Positions 1 to 5,121 of a stretch of DNA of 5,161 nt are shown piece by piece. The notes beneath the pieces are model-generated. The model saw only the letters and a list, made by a program, of their open reading frames with translations. It did not search any database and was not told where the DNA came from. The DNA is from Candidatus Eiseniibacteriota bacterium (GTDB lineage: Bacteria; Joyebacterota; Joyebacteria; Joyebacterales; Joyebacteraceae): assembly GCA_030610515.1 (NCBI GenBank), contig JAUWRQ010000126.1:1-5161 (forward strand), read 5' to 3'. Numbering within the stretch: position 1 is the first letter of the stretch; each line of letters starts with the position of its first letter. The position numbers and the translations under genes were made by a program.

Positions 1-507
1 GGGCTCACGGTCTGCGTCGCCGGACTCGCGGGAGGCGTCGCCGGACTCGCGGGAGGCGTCGCGCGGATCAGGAGGCGCGACGGTTGCGTCGACGACGGAG
101 CGCGCGCGGGCTGTGCCCCGAAGCGACACCGACGGGCGGCTCCCGAGGTCCACAATGAGCACGCGCTCGAACGTGCGGCCCGCGCTGTCCGTCCGTCGCG
201 TCGTCAAGTGCGCGACGGGGGCTTCGGGCACGACCTCGAGCGTCAGGATGGTCGCGCCGGCCATCTCCCCGAGCCTTCCGGGCTGGTTCCCAGGGGCGGC
301 GCTCTTCCCGCAGCCGTCCTCCGCGGCCAAACAGAGAAGTGGGAGGGCCCTCAGGGAGATCGTGCACAGACGAAGCCGTGGGTCTCCAGCCAGCACGAGT
401 TCCACACACCCCTGTGCGGGCGCGCGGACGTCCGTGATCCGGCGCCCGACGACGCGCGGGGAGATCTCGTCCACCAGGGACTTGAGGACTGCTGTGTTCA
501 AGGTCAT
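1..507 (-). CDS. rqcH: NFACT-family protein (RqcH/YloA/FbpA-like), N-terminal part, truncated by window edge
   Basis: The frame reads from ATG at 507 down to position 1 without a stop: 169 codons of a protein that is usually about 550-600 residues. Seen: the N-terminus (LVDEISPRVVGRRITDVRAP, residues 11-30) has the pattern of NFACT-N domains, and its distance from the start to the VVGRRI motif matches B. subtilis RqcH as I recall it. A later stretch (VLIVDLGSRPSVSL, about 117-130) aligns with the family's core strand near the MGRHSN motif, though that motif is poorly kept. Residues from about 144 form a charged linker with repeats of DASRESG. Family knowledge: RqcH/Rqc2 binds stalled 50S-tRNA complexes and adds C-terminal Ala tails. 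Position next to yicC fits the Bacillus yloA-yloC neighbourhood. The GGGAG sequence lies directly against this ATG; the in-frame TTG at 501 would have 6-nt spacing and is an alternative start. High GC in third positions supports this frame. Divergence and truncation keep confidence moderate. Confidence 0.6.
   Translation of the reverse strand, partial: MTLNTAVLKSLVDEISPRVVGRRITDVRAPAQGCVELVLAGDPRLRLCTISLRALPLLCLAAEDGCGKSAAPGNQPGRLGEMAGATILTLEVVPEAPVAHLTTRRTDSAGRTFERVLIVDLGSRPSVSLRGTARARSVVDATVAPPDPRDASRESGDASRESGDADREP
14..62. repeat. 21-bp tandem repeat, two full copies plus a partial third
   Basis: The unit occupies 14-34 and is repeated exactly at 35-55; the first 7 bases recur at 56-62. 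Read on the minus strand in the frame of the NFACT gene, it encodes a 7-residue repeat, DASRESG, followed by a degenerate DADREP. Because the unit is a multiple of 3 it keeps the frame, so copy number could change without breaking the gene. Confidence 0.9.
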
Positions 508-563
508 CTCCCATTGGGGGCGTGTGCCATCGTGCGACGAGGACGCGAGTGAACCTGAGCGCG

Positions 564-592
564 AGTATAGCCTCTGCGTCTGAGGAGCGCAA
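564..592 (-). promoter_or_regulatory. Candidate sigma70-type promoter for the NFACT gene
   Basis: On the minus strand, TTGCGC (592-587) and TATACT (569-564) are separated by 17 bp. The -10 box matches the consensus at 5 of 6 positions and the -35 at 4 of 6. Transcription would begin near 557, giving a leader of about 50 nt before the ATG at 507. This is a sequence match only. Confidence 0.45.
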
Positions 593-639
593 ATGACACT
601 GTGTCTGCGCTTGCATACGCCCGAAATCGCTTCGATTCG

Positions 640-668
640 TTGACTCGCGGCGCCAAACGCGGTATGTT
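640..668 (+). promoter_or_regulatory. Candidate sigma70-type promoter for the yicC operon
   Basis: TTGACT (640-645) and TATGTT (663-668) are separated by 17 bp. The -35 matches the consensus at 5 of 6 positions and the -10 at 4 of 6. Transcription would start around 675, about 30 nt before the yicC TTG. It lies back to back with the minus-strand promoter at 564-592. It is the best candidate for the whole + strand operon. Confidence 0.45.
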
Positions 669-693
669 CGCAGTTCACCACAGATCAGAGCGA

Positions 694-699
694 AGGAGG
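694..699 (+). promoter_or_regulatory. Strong Shine-Dalgarno site deciding the yicC TTG start
   Basis: AGGAGG lies 6 nt before TTG at 706. The next in-frame ATG (718) has AGGAG only 1 nt upstream, too close to work, and would remove the conserved residues just before MTGYG. The site therefore selects TTG at 706. Confidence 0.85.
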
Positions 700-705
700 G
701 AGCCC

Positions 706-1581
706 TTGCTCAGGAGCATGACCGGCTACGGCGGTTCCGAGGGTACGGACGGTGGGCGAAGCGTGCGGGTCGACGTGCGCTCGGTCAATCAGCGGTTTCT
801 CGACATCCAGGTCAAGGCGCCCAGACTCGTGCTTCCCGTGGAGGACCGGATTCGCAAGGCTGTCGAGGGACGACTGGCGCGCGGTCGCGTCACCGTGTTC
901 ATCGACTGGCGCGAAACGGGGGAGTCTTCCGTCGTCCTGAACGCCGCCGCGGCCCGGGGCCTAGTTCGTGACCTGCGGGAGCTGGGAGCCGAGTTGTCGC
1001 TCCCCGGCGACCTCGACCTCTCCGCGCTCGCGGTCTTCCCTCAGATCTTCGAGTCGACGGAGAGCGGACGCGACGCAGATGATCTATGGGCGTTCCTGTC
1101 GCCCGCTCTCACCCGGGCTCTCGACGACCTCGTGTCGATGCGAGAGGCCGAGGGGAGGGACCTGTACGCGGAGCTCAGCTCCCGGCTCGATTCGATCGCC
1201 GACATCGTAACGTCGGTGGAGGCGGTTGCGCCCGAGATCAGGGTGGCGCTCAAGGAGAGAGTTCTCACGAGAATCACCGATCTCCTGGAAGGGATCGCCC
1301 CCGTCGACGAGGCGCGGCTCGCGCAGGAAGCGGCCATGGCCGCCGATCGGGCCGACTTCACAGAGGAAGTCGTGAGGCTCAAGGCACACCGGTCGCAGGC
1401 TCGCGATTGCCTGGAGGGAGATGCACCTTCAGGCAAGCGTCTGAACTTCCTCGTACAGGAGATGCATCGCGAGGCCAACACCATCGGTTCGAAGACCGCC
1501 GACACGGAAGTGTCGACCGCGGTCATAGTGCTCAAGGAAGAGATAGAGAAGTTCCGGGAACAGGTTCAGAACGTCGAGTAG
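706..1581 (+). CDS. yicC: YicC/YloC family endoribonuclease
   Basis: A 291-residue protein of normal family length when started at TTG 706. Seen: the family N-terminus SMTGYG at 4-9, SVNQRFLDI at 26-34, RLARGRV at 56-62, MREAEG at 145-150, then the C-terminal DUF1732-type region with DFTEEVVRLKAH (217-228) and GKRLNFLVQEMHREANTIGS (243-262), ending EKFREQVQNVE. These signatures are almost unchanged, so the assignment is firm. Family knowledge: YicC proteins are oligomeric, cytosolic endoribonucleases; E. coli YicC promotes decay of the small RNA RyhB and B. subtilis YloC cleaves RNA in vitro. The physiological targets here cannot be read from sequence. It is the first gene of the operon, and the remA start lies 21 nt after its stop. 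The frame stays open upstream to about 601, but that extension lacks both conservation and a ribosome-binding site. Confidence 0.96.
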   Translation: MLRSMTGYGGSEGTDGGRSVRVDVRSVNQRFLDIQVKAPRLVLPVEDRIRKAVEGRLARGRVTVFIDWRETGESSVVLNAAAARGLVRDLRELGAELSLPGDLDLSALAVFPQIFESTESGRDADDLWAFLSPALTRALDDLVSMREAEGRDLYAELSSRLDSIADIVTSVEAVAPEIRVALKERVLTRITDLLEGIAPVDEARLAQEAAMAADRADFTEEVVRLKAHRSQARDCLEGDAPSGKRLNFLVQEMHREANTIGSKTADTEVSTAVIVLKEEIEKFREQVQNVE

Positions 1582-1589
1582 TTCGGAAC

Positions 1590-1595
1590 GGAGGG
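1590..1595 (+). promoter_or_regulatory. Shine-Dalgarno site for remA TTG start
   Basis: GGAGGG lies 7 nt before TTG at 1603. It is embedded in the 11-mer CGGAACGGAGG (1584-1594), which recurs exactly before the phosphoesterase gene (5098-5108). It supports TTG as the start; the next in-frame codons would cut into the conserved NIGFGN motif. Confidence 0.8.
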
Positions 1596-1602
1596 TTCTG
1601 GT

Positions 1603-1860
1603 TTGAGCGGCGCACTGCTCAACATCGGATTCGGAAACGTGGTCGCGACAGACCGCGTGGTGGCCGTCGTGACGCCGGGGTCGGCGCCCGTCAAGAGGCT
1701 CAAGGATCACGCCAGAGAGACGGGCAAGCTCGTTGACGCGACGCAGGGCCGAAGAACGCGGGCCGTCATAGTCACAGACAGCGACCACATCGTCCTGTCG
1801 GCCGTCGCGGCCGAGACGATAACCCAGCGGCTCGAGGGGCGCGACAACGGCGACTCGTGA
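1603..1860 (+). CDS. remA: RemA/DUF370 family DNA-binding regulator
   Basis: An 85-residue protein covering the whole RemA family. Seen: NIGFGN at 7-12, SAPVKR at 27-32, [11 protein letters not shown] at 45-55 and [10 protein letters not shown] at about 59-68. Arg18, Arg50 and Arg51, at the same numbers as the arginines reported to matter for DNA binding in B. subtilis RemA, are all present. Family knowledge: in Bacillus, RemA is an oligomeric DNA-binding protein that activates biofilm matrix genes; in most other phyla its role is not established, so matrix control should not be assumed here. The position between yicC and gmk is conserved in Bacillus. Translation starts at TTG behind GGAGGG. 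The stop codon overlaps the annotated gmk GTG by 4 nt, suggesting coupled translation. Confidence 0.95.
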   Translation: MSGALLNIGFGNVVATDRVVAVVTPGSAPVKRLKDHARETGKLVDATQGRRTRAVIVTDSDHIVLSAVAAETITQRLEGRDNGDS

Positions 1861-2459
1861 AGAGCGAGGCGCGGCCGGAGCGTGATTTGAATCGCAAGGC
1901 CTTCCCGATAGTGATCTCGGGACCCTCGGGCACGGGCAAGACCACCGTCTGCCAGAGGATCCTGGCGCAGGATGCGCTCACGTCCTATTCGGTATCGGTG
2001 ACGACGAGGCCTCCTCGGCCGGGAGAGGAGAACCTCCGACACTACGAGTTCGTCGCGGACGATGAGTTCGACGAACTCGTTGCGGCGGGCGCACTCGCCG
2101 AGTGGGCGGTCGTCCACGACCACCGGTACGGGACGCGCAGGAGCGTGATCGACGAGATCACCGGATCCGGGCTCGATGTCGTCATGGACCTGGATGTCCA
2201 AGGCGGCACGTCGATGCGGGAGTGCTATCCGGAGAGCCTGCTCGTGTTCATCCTCCCTCCTTCAAATGAGGAACTCGAGCGGCGCCTTCGCGGAAGGGCC
2301 ACGGACGCCGCGGACGTCATCGAGACGAGGCTCAGGAACGCCATGGGCGAGCTCGAGTGGGCAGACCGGTACGACCACAGGGTTGTGAACGACGATCTCG
2401 ATCTCGCCGTTGCAGAGGTGCAGGCCGTCATCGAGTCGGAGAGGGCAAGGCGCGGCTGA
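1857..2459 (+). CDS. gmk: Guanylate kinase (GMP kinase)
   Basis: Catalyses ATP + GMP to ADP + GDP in the cytosol, the step feeding GTP/dGTP synthesis. Seen, numbering from GTG 1857 (200 residues): P-loop GPSGTGKT at 22-29, GMP-binding [11 protein letters not shown] at 47-57, [14 protein letters not shown] at 82-95, the DLDVQGG motif at 111-117, and the lid region with [10 protein letters not shown] at 141-150. All expected guanylate-kinase landmarks are intact and length is typical (about 190-210). The GTG start overlaps the remA stop (GTGA) but has no good Shine-Dalgarno site. TTG at 1887 has GGAG 6 nt upstream and would give a 190-residue protein starting [15 protein letters not shown], as in many family members; either start keeps all motifs. 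In B. subtilis and many bacteria gmk precedes rpoZ, as here. Confidence 0.96.
   Translation: MKSEARPERDLNRKAFPIVISGPSGTGKTTVCQRILAQDALTSYSVSVTTRPPRPGEENLRHYEFVADDEFDELVAAGALAEWAVVHDHRYGTRRSVIDEITGSGLDVVMDLDVQGGTSMRECYPESLLVFILPPSNEELERRLRGRATDAADVIETRLRNAMGELEWADRYDHRVVNDDLDLAVAEVQAVIESERARRG
1877..1880 (+). promoter_or_regulatory. Possible Shine-Dalgarno site for an alternative gmk TTG start (1887)
   Basis: GGAG followed by a 6-nt spacer and TTG at 1887, in frame with gmk. Since remA and yicC in the same operon use TTG with similar spacing, this start competes with GTG at 1857. Moderate to weak on its own, because the motif is only 4 bases. Confidence 0.45.
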
Positions 2460-2489
2460 CCGGTGAGTCCGGACGGGCGCGCGAGTTCG

Positions 2490-2501
2490 TCGGTCGACCG
2501 A
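2490..2501. other. 12-bp perfect palindrome in the gmk-rpoZ gap
   Basis: TCGGTCGACCGA is its own reverse complement. It lies inside the longest internal gap of the operon (2460-2584), which also has an 8-bp palindrome GTCCGGAC at 2467-2474. No T-run follows, so it does not look like a Rho-independent terminator. It could be an operator, an mRNA hairpin, or chance in GC-rich DNA. I see no convincing promoter or small gene in this gap. Confidence 0.3.
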
Positions 2502-2573
2502 AGTCCGGCGCGCAGGCAGACAGTGATTCGGATCGAAGTGCCAGCGAGGCAGACAACTAAGTCGAGACCAGAC

Positions 2574-2579
2574 AGGGGG
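2574..2579 (+). promoter_or_regulatory. Shine-Dalgarno site deciding the rpoZ start
   Basis: AGGGGG, within AGGGGGTGA (close to the full anti-SD complement), sits 5 nt before GTG at 2585. It overlaps the other possible GTG at 2579, which therefore cannot use it and has no other site upstream. Confidence 0.65.
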
Positions 2580-2584
2580 TGACC

Positions 2585-2827
2585 GTGAAGCAGCTGGAGA
2601 AGAAGAACCTCTTGAAGTACGCGCAGAACGAGTATCTCGGGGCCGTGCTCGCGGCGAAGGTCGCGCGGCGGCTCCACGACATGCCGGCGGAGGATCGTTC
2701 CGACCCGGAGGCGAAGGTGACCTCACTGGCCCTCAAGCTCATCAACGACGGAGAGGTCGAGTACGAGATCGTGGTGCCGGAGGCTACGGAAGAGGAAGCG
2801 GAGGAGAAGAAGGAGAAGGGCAAGTGA
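2585..2827 (+). CDS. rpoZ: DNA-directed RNA polymerase subunit omega
   Basis: A small protein of 80 residues from GTG 2585 (82 if GTG 2579 is used). Seen: the omega-type helix NEYLGAVLAAKVARRLHD, equivalent to the NRFELVLLAAKRARQL region, followed by AKVTSLALKLINDGEVEYEI, equivalent to the family's 'KPVTLALEEIAEGKI' segment, then a Glu/Lys-rich tail. Family knowledge: omega binds the beta-prime subunit and helps assemble and stabilise RNA polymerase; in some bacteria it forms part of a ppGpp site, but the residues for that are not judged here. Position after gmk and before coaBC matches many genomes. The Glu/Lys tail is encoded by a nearly all-purine stretch (about 2789-2824) that also supplies the AGGAG ribosome-binding site for coaBC. 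The stop overlaps the coaBC GTG by 4 nt. Confidence 0.9.
   Translation: MKQLEKKNLLKYAQNEYLGAVLAAKVARRLHDMPAEDRSDPEAKVTSLALKLINDGEVEYEIVVPEATEEEAEEKKEKGK
2811..2815 (+). promoter_or_regulatory. Shine-Dalgarno site for coaBC inside the rpoZ 3' end
   Basis: AGGAG, 8 nt before GTG at 2824, lies within the purine-rich codons for the omega Glu/Lys tail. It supports the GTG start that overlaps the rpoZ stop (GTGA). Confidence 0.7.
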
Positions 2828-4098
2828 TCGCGCCCTCATCCACGGCGCTTTCAGGCAGAACCGTCATCCTCGGGGTGACGGGCAGCATAGCCGCGTTCAA
2901 GGCGCCGCACATTGCGAGCAGACTCACGAGCCTCGGTGCCAGGGTCGTCGTCGTGATGACCGAGAACGCTACGAAGTTCGTGACGCCGCTCACCTTTGAG
3001 ACGCTGACCGGTACCGAAGTCGTCGTCAGCATGTTCCCGGAGGGGAAGAAGGACGGCGTGACCACCGCCCGGGAGACGGTCTCGGGCGGAGACCATCTCG
3101 AGCACGTCCATCTGGCCGAGGCCGCGGACCTCGCGATCGTGGCACCGGCCACGGCCAACATCATTGGGAAGCTCGCCTCTGGGATTGCCGACGACTTCCT
3201 GTCGACCGAGCTCATGGCCGTGACGTGTCCGGTGGTCATCGCCCCGGCGATGAACGTGCACATGATGGAGTCGAGCGCCGTCGTCGACAACGTGAACACG
3301 CTCCGGAGGCGCGGGGTCGTCTTCGTCGAGGCCGAGACCGGACGGCTCGCGAGCGGTGCTGTGGGCACGGGACGCCTGGCCGATCCCGACGCAATCGTCG
3401 ACACGGCTCTGGACCTGCTCCTTCCCGATCAGGACCTCGAGGGGAAGCGGGTCGTCGTGACGGCGGGGCCGACCTGGGAAAGCCTCGATCCGATGAGACA
3501 CATCGCCAACCCGTCCACCGGGAAGATGGGATTCGCGATCGCCGCGCGGGCGCTTCGCCGCGGGGCCGCCGTGACTGTCATATCGGGACCCACTTCCATC
3601 GAACCACCGCCCGGGATCCAGTTCGTGAGCGTCACGACCACGGCGGACATGTGTGAGGCCGTGATGGCGGAACTCCCCACGCTCGACATGCTCGTCATGG
3701 CGGCGGCGCCTGCTGATTATCGCCCGGTGACCAGGTCGGACCAGAAAATTCGGAAAGGTACCGCGCGCATCACTCTCGAGCTCGAGCCCACCGACGACAT
3801 ACTCCTCAAGGTCAAGGAGGCCAGGCGCGCCGGCCAGTGCGTCGTCGGGTTCGCGCTCGAGACCGAGAGCGAGACCGAGAACGCCGGAATCAAACTCGAG
3901 CGCAAGAACCTCGACCTCATCGTCGTGAACAACCCGAAGGTCGAAGGAGCCGCGTTCGGCACCGACACGAACATCGTGACCCTGATCGGACGGTCAGGGA
4001 GTGAGGAGTCTCCCGGCATTCTGGAGAAGTCAGCGCTCGCGGACATCGTGCTGACCGCGGCGTTGGCGGAGATGGGAGCACGCAAGGGTGGGCGGTGA
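2824..4098 (+). CDS. coaBC: Bifunctional phosphopantothenoylcysteine decarboxylase / phosphopantothenate-cysteine ligase
   Basis: A 424-residue fusion of normal length that makes 4'-phosphopantetheine for coenzyme A: the CoaB half joins 4'-phosphopantothenate to cysteine (CTP-dependent in bacteria) and the FMN-binding CoaC half decarboxylates the product. Seen in CoaC: GVTGSIAAFK at 17-26, HVHLAEAADL at 94-103 with likely catalytic His94, APATAN at 107-112, PAMN at 141-144. In the substrate clamp, GRLASGAVGTGR (173-184) has Ser177 where E. coli Dfp has Cys158 (ACGD...GRM). Seen in CoaB: VVTAGPTWESLDPMR at 211-225, NPSTGKMGFA at 229-238, PADYRP at 296-301, KIRK at 308-311, KNLDLIVVNN at 361-370. 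CoaB looks complete. The start overlaps rpoZ by 4 nt and the end overlaps the next gene by 11 nt. The Cys-to-Ser change may be lineage-typical; it does not alter the assignment. Confidence 0.96.
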   Translation: MIAPSSTALSGRTVILGVTGSIAAFKAPHIASRLTSLGARVVVVMTENATKFVTPLTFETLTGTEVVVSMFPEGKKDGVTTARETVSGGDHLEHVHLAEAADLAIVAPATANIIGKLASGIADDFLSTELMAVTCPVVIAPAMNVHMMESSAVVDNVNTLRRRGVVFVEAETGRLASGAVGTGRLADPDAIVDTALDLLLPDQDLEGKRVVVTAGPTWESLDPMRHIANPSTGKMGFAIAARALRRGAAVTVISGPTSIEPPPGIQFVSVTTTADMCEAVMAELPTLDMLVMAAAPADYRPVTRSDQKIRKGTARITLELEPTDDILLKVKEARRAGQCVVGFALETESETENAGIKLERKNLDLIVVNNPKVEGAAFGTDTNIVTLIGRSGSEESPGILEKSALADIVLTAALAEMGARKGGR

Positions 4099-5092
4099 AG
4101 GCGACAGGACGGGTTCGGCTCGCGGCCTGCTCGTCAGATATCTCAAGCAGATGCAGGAGCTGGGCGAGAGCGAGATCTACCTCTCGCCGGACGTGCGGGA
4201 GGCCCTGATGCGGAGCTCGGCGAGAGAGGCCTCCTCGAGCGCGTCGGCGCCACGCACGGCCGCGGAGTCGGGCGGCGGCACTGTGGCGAAGCGCGGCCCC
4301 GAGCCGGTGTCGTCGGGCGACGCAGTGCGCTCGCCGTCGAAGGACGCAGCGAGCAGGCGCCCCGCCGCGGGCTCCCAGGGCGGAGACCGGGCAGTGCGAA
4401 GCGGGAAGCGTCCGGCGGCCGAGCTTGCTGCCGAGATCCCGGAGCCCGAGGTCATTCAGGCGACGCTCGCGGTCAGTCGTGGTTCGGCGACGAGTGACAT
4501 GTTCACCGAGTCCTCGTCGCTCTACGAGTGCTCCTCTCTCGAGGAGATGGAGAAGCTCGCGCTCGCGTGCGAGAGATGCGAGCTTTCGCAGGGGCGCACG
4601 AAGGTCGTGTTCGGCGCCGGCAATCCGAACGCGACGCTCATGTTCGTCGGAGAGGCGCCCGGACGGGACGAGGATCTCTCGGGCATCCCATTCGTGGGGC
4701 GCGCCGGGCAGCTCCTGGACAAGATACTCGCTGCGGCCGACATCGCGCGGGACAACGTCTACATCGGCAACATCATCAAGTGCCGCCCTCCCAACAACCG
4801 CACGCCCCTGACGAGCGAGATAGACGCTTGCATGCCGTACCTCGAGAGGCAGATCCGATACATCAGGCCGAGCGTCATCTGTCCCCTTGGCCTGCCGGCC
4901 ACGCAGACGCTGCTCGGGCTCCGCGGTTCGATGGGGAGTCTTCGCGGCAAGATCTACAAGGCGGGAGACATCGTGGTCGTTCCGACCTACCATCCGGCCG
5001 CGGCACTCCGCGATCCCAAGTACAAGAAGCCGATTTGGGAGGACTTCCTCATCGTCAAGCGGGAGTACGACCGCGCCGGAGGGAACGCTTGA
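4088..5092 (+). CDS. Uracil-DNA glycosylase, family 4 (Fe-S), with long N-terminal extension
   Basis: Starts base-excision repair by removing uracil from DNA. The 334 residues split into a leading helix (GLLVRYLKQMQELGESEIYL, 13-32), a low-complexity Ser/Ala/Arg/Gly region (about 42-118) that looks disordered, a linker, and a catalytic domain from about 150 that resembles Thermus UDGa closely. Seen there: CERC (Cys161, Cys164), then Cys232 in IIKCRPPNNR and Cys248, giving the C-x2-C...C-x15-C set that holds a [4Fe-4S] cluster; active-site motif GEAPGRDED at 188-196; PFVGRAGQLL at 201-210; and HPAA at 302-305. Stand-alone family-4 enzymes are about 190-220 residues, so the extension adds roughly 120-150. 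GTG 4088 overlaps the coaBC end by 11 nt and has GGGAG (4074-4078) 9 nt upstream. An older label for relatives is 'phage SPO1 DNA polymerase-related'. A family-5 assignment is less likely. Confidence 0.93.
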   Translation: MGGEGDRTGSARGLLVRYLKQMQELGESEIYLSPDVREALMRSSAREASSSASAPRTAAESGGGTVAKRGPEPVSSGDAVRSPSKDAASRRPAAGSQGGDRAVRSGKRPAAELAAEIPEPEVIQATLAVSRGSATSDMFTESSSLYECSSLEEMEKLALACERCELSQGRTKVVFGAGNPNATLMFVGEAPGRDEDLSGIPFVGRAGQLLDKILAAADIARDNVYIGNIIKCRPPNNRTPLTSEIDACMPYLERQIRYIRPSVICPLGLPATQTLLGLRGSMGSLRGKIYKAGDIVVVPTYHPAAALRDPKYKKPIWEDFLIVKREYDRAGGNA

Positions 5093-5121
5093 GATCTCGG
5101 AACGGAGGAAGCGCTTGAGAT
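5078..5121 (+). repeat. Imperfect direct duplication of a ribosome-binding/TTG segment
   Basis: The 18-mers at 5078-5095 and 5104-5121 match at 16 of 18 positions, offset 26 bp. Each contains GGAGG followed by CGCTTGAGAT. The first copy spans the glycosylase stop codon; the second provides the ribosome-binding site and TTG start of the next gene. Confidence 0.8.
5104..5108 (+). promoter_or_regulatory. Shine-Dalgarno site for the phosphoesterase TTG start
   Basis: GGAGG, 6 nt before TTG at 5115, embedded in the 11-mer CGGAACGGAGG that also precedes remA. It supports the TTG start of the final, truncated gene. Confidence 0.75.

Noticed and set aside
113..583. + strand open frames across the left part of the window (113-583 and 208-552), and the minus-strand frame 68-616
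   Set aside because: Low-complexity Arg/Pro/Ser products without family motifs; the minus frame starting at 507 matches NFACT and fits the synteny.
1086..1736. 216-codon + strand frame overlapping yicC and remA
   Set aside because: Gly/Arg-rich out-of-frame reading of two well-identified genes; no motif and no ribosome-binding site.
2557..2823. Minus-strand 88-codon frame opposite rpoZ
   Set aside because: Ser/Phe-rich mirror of the purine-rich omega tail; omega motifs on the + strand are clear.
3775..3786. 12-bp palindrome CTCGAGCTCGAG inside coaBC
   Set aside because: Follows from the codons for Leu-Glu-Leu-Glu with the organism's preferred CTC and GAG; no reason to see an operator.
3859..3882. 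12-bp near-perfect tandem repeat encoding ETES/ETEN in CoaB
   Set aside because: Lies in a naturally Glu-rich, variable part of the CoaB domain; only two copies, likely chance codon repetition.
3917..4993. Long 358-codon minus-strand open frame opposite the glycosylase
   Set aside because: Arg/His-rich product with no recognisable motifs; it mirrors the high-GC third positions of the real + strand genes, where UDG and CoaB motifs are clear.
5093..5114. Possible terminator between the glycosylase and the phosphoesterase
   Set aside because: No stable GC hairpin followed by a T-run; the gap is short and carries a ribosome-binding site, so read-through is expected.
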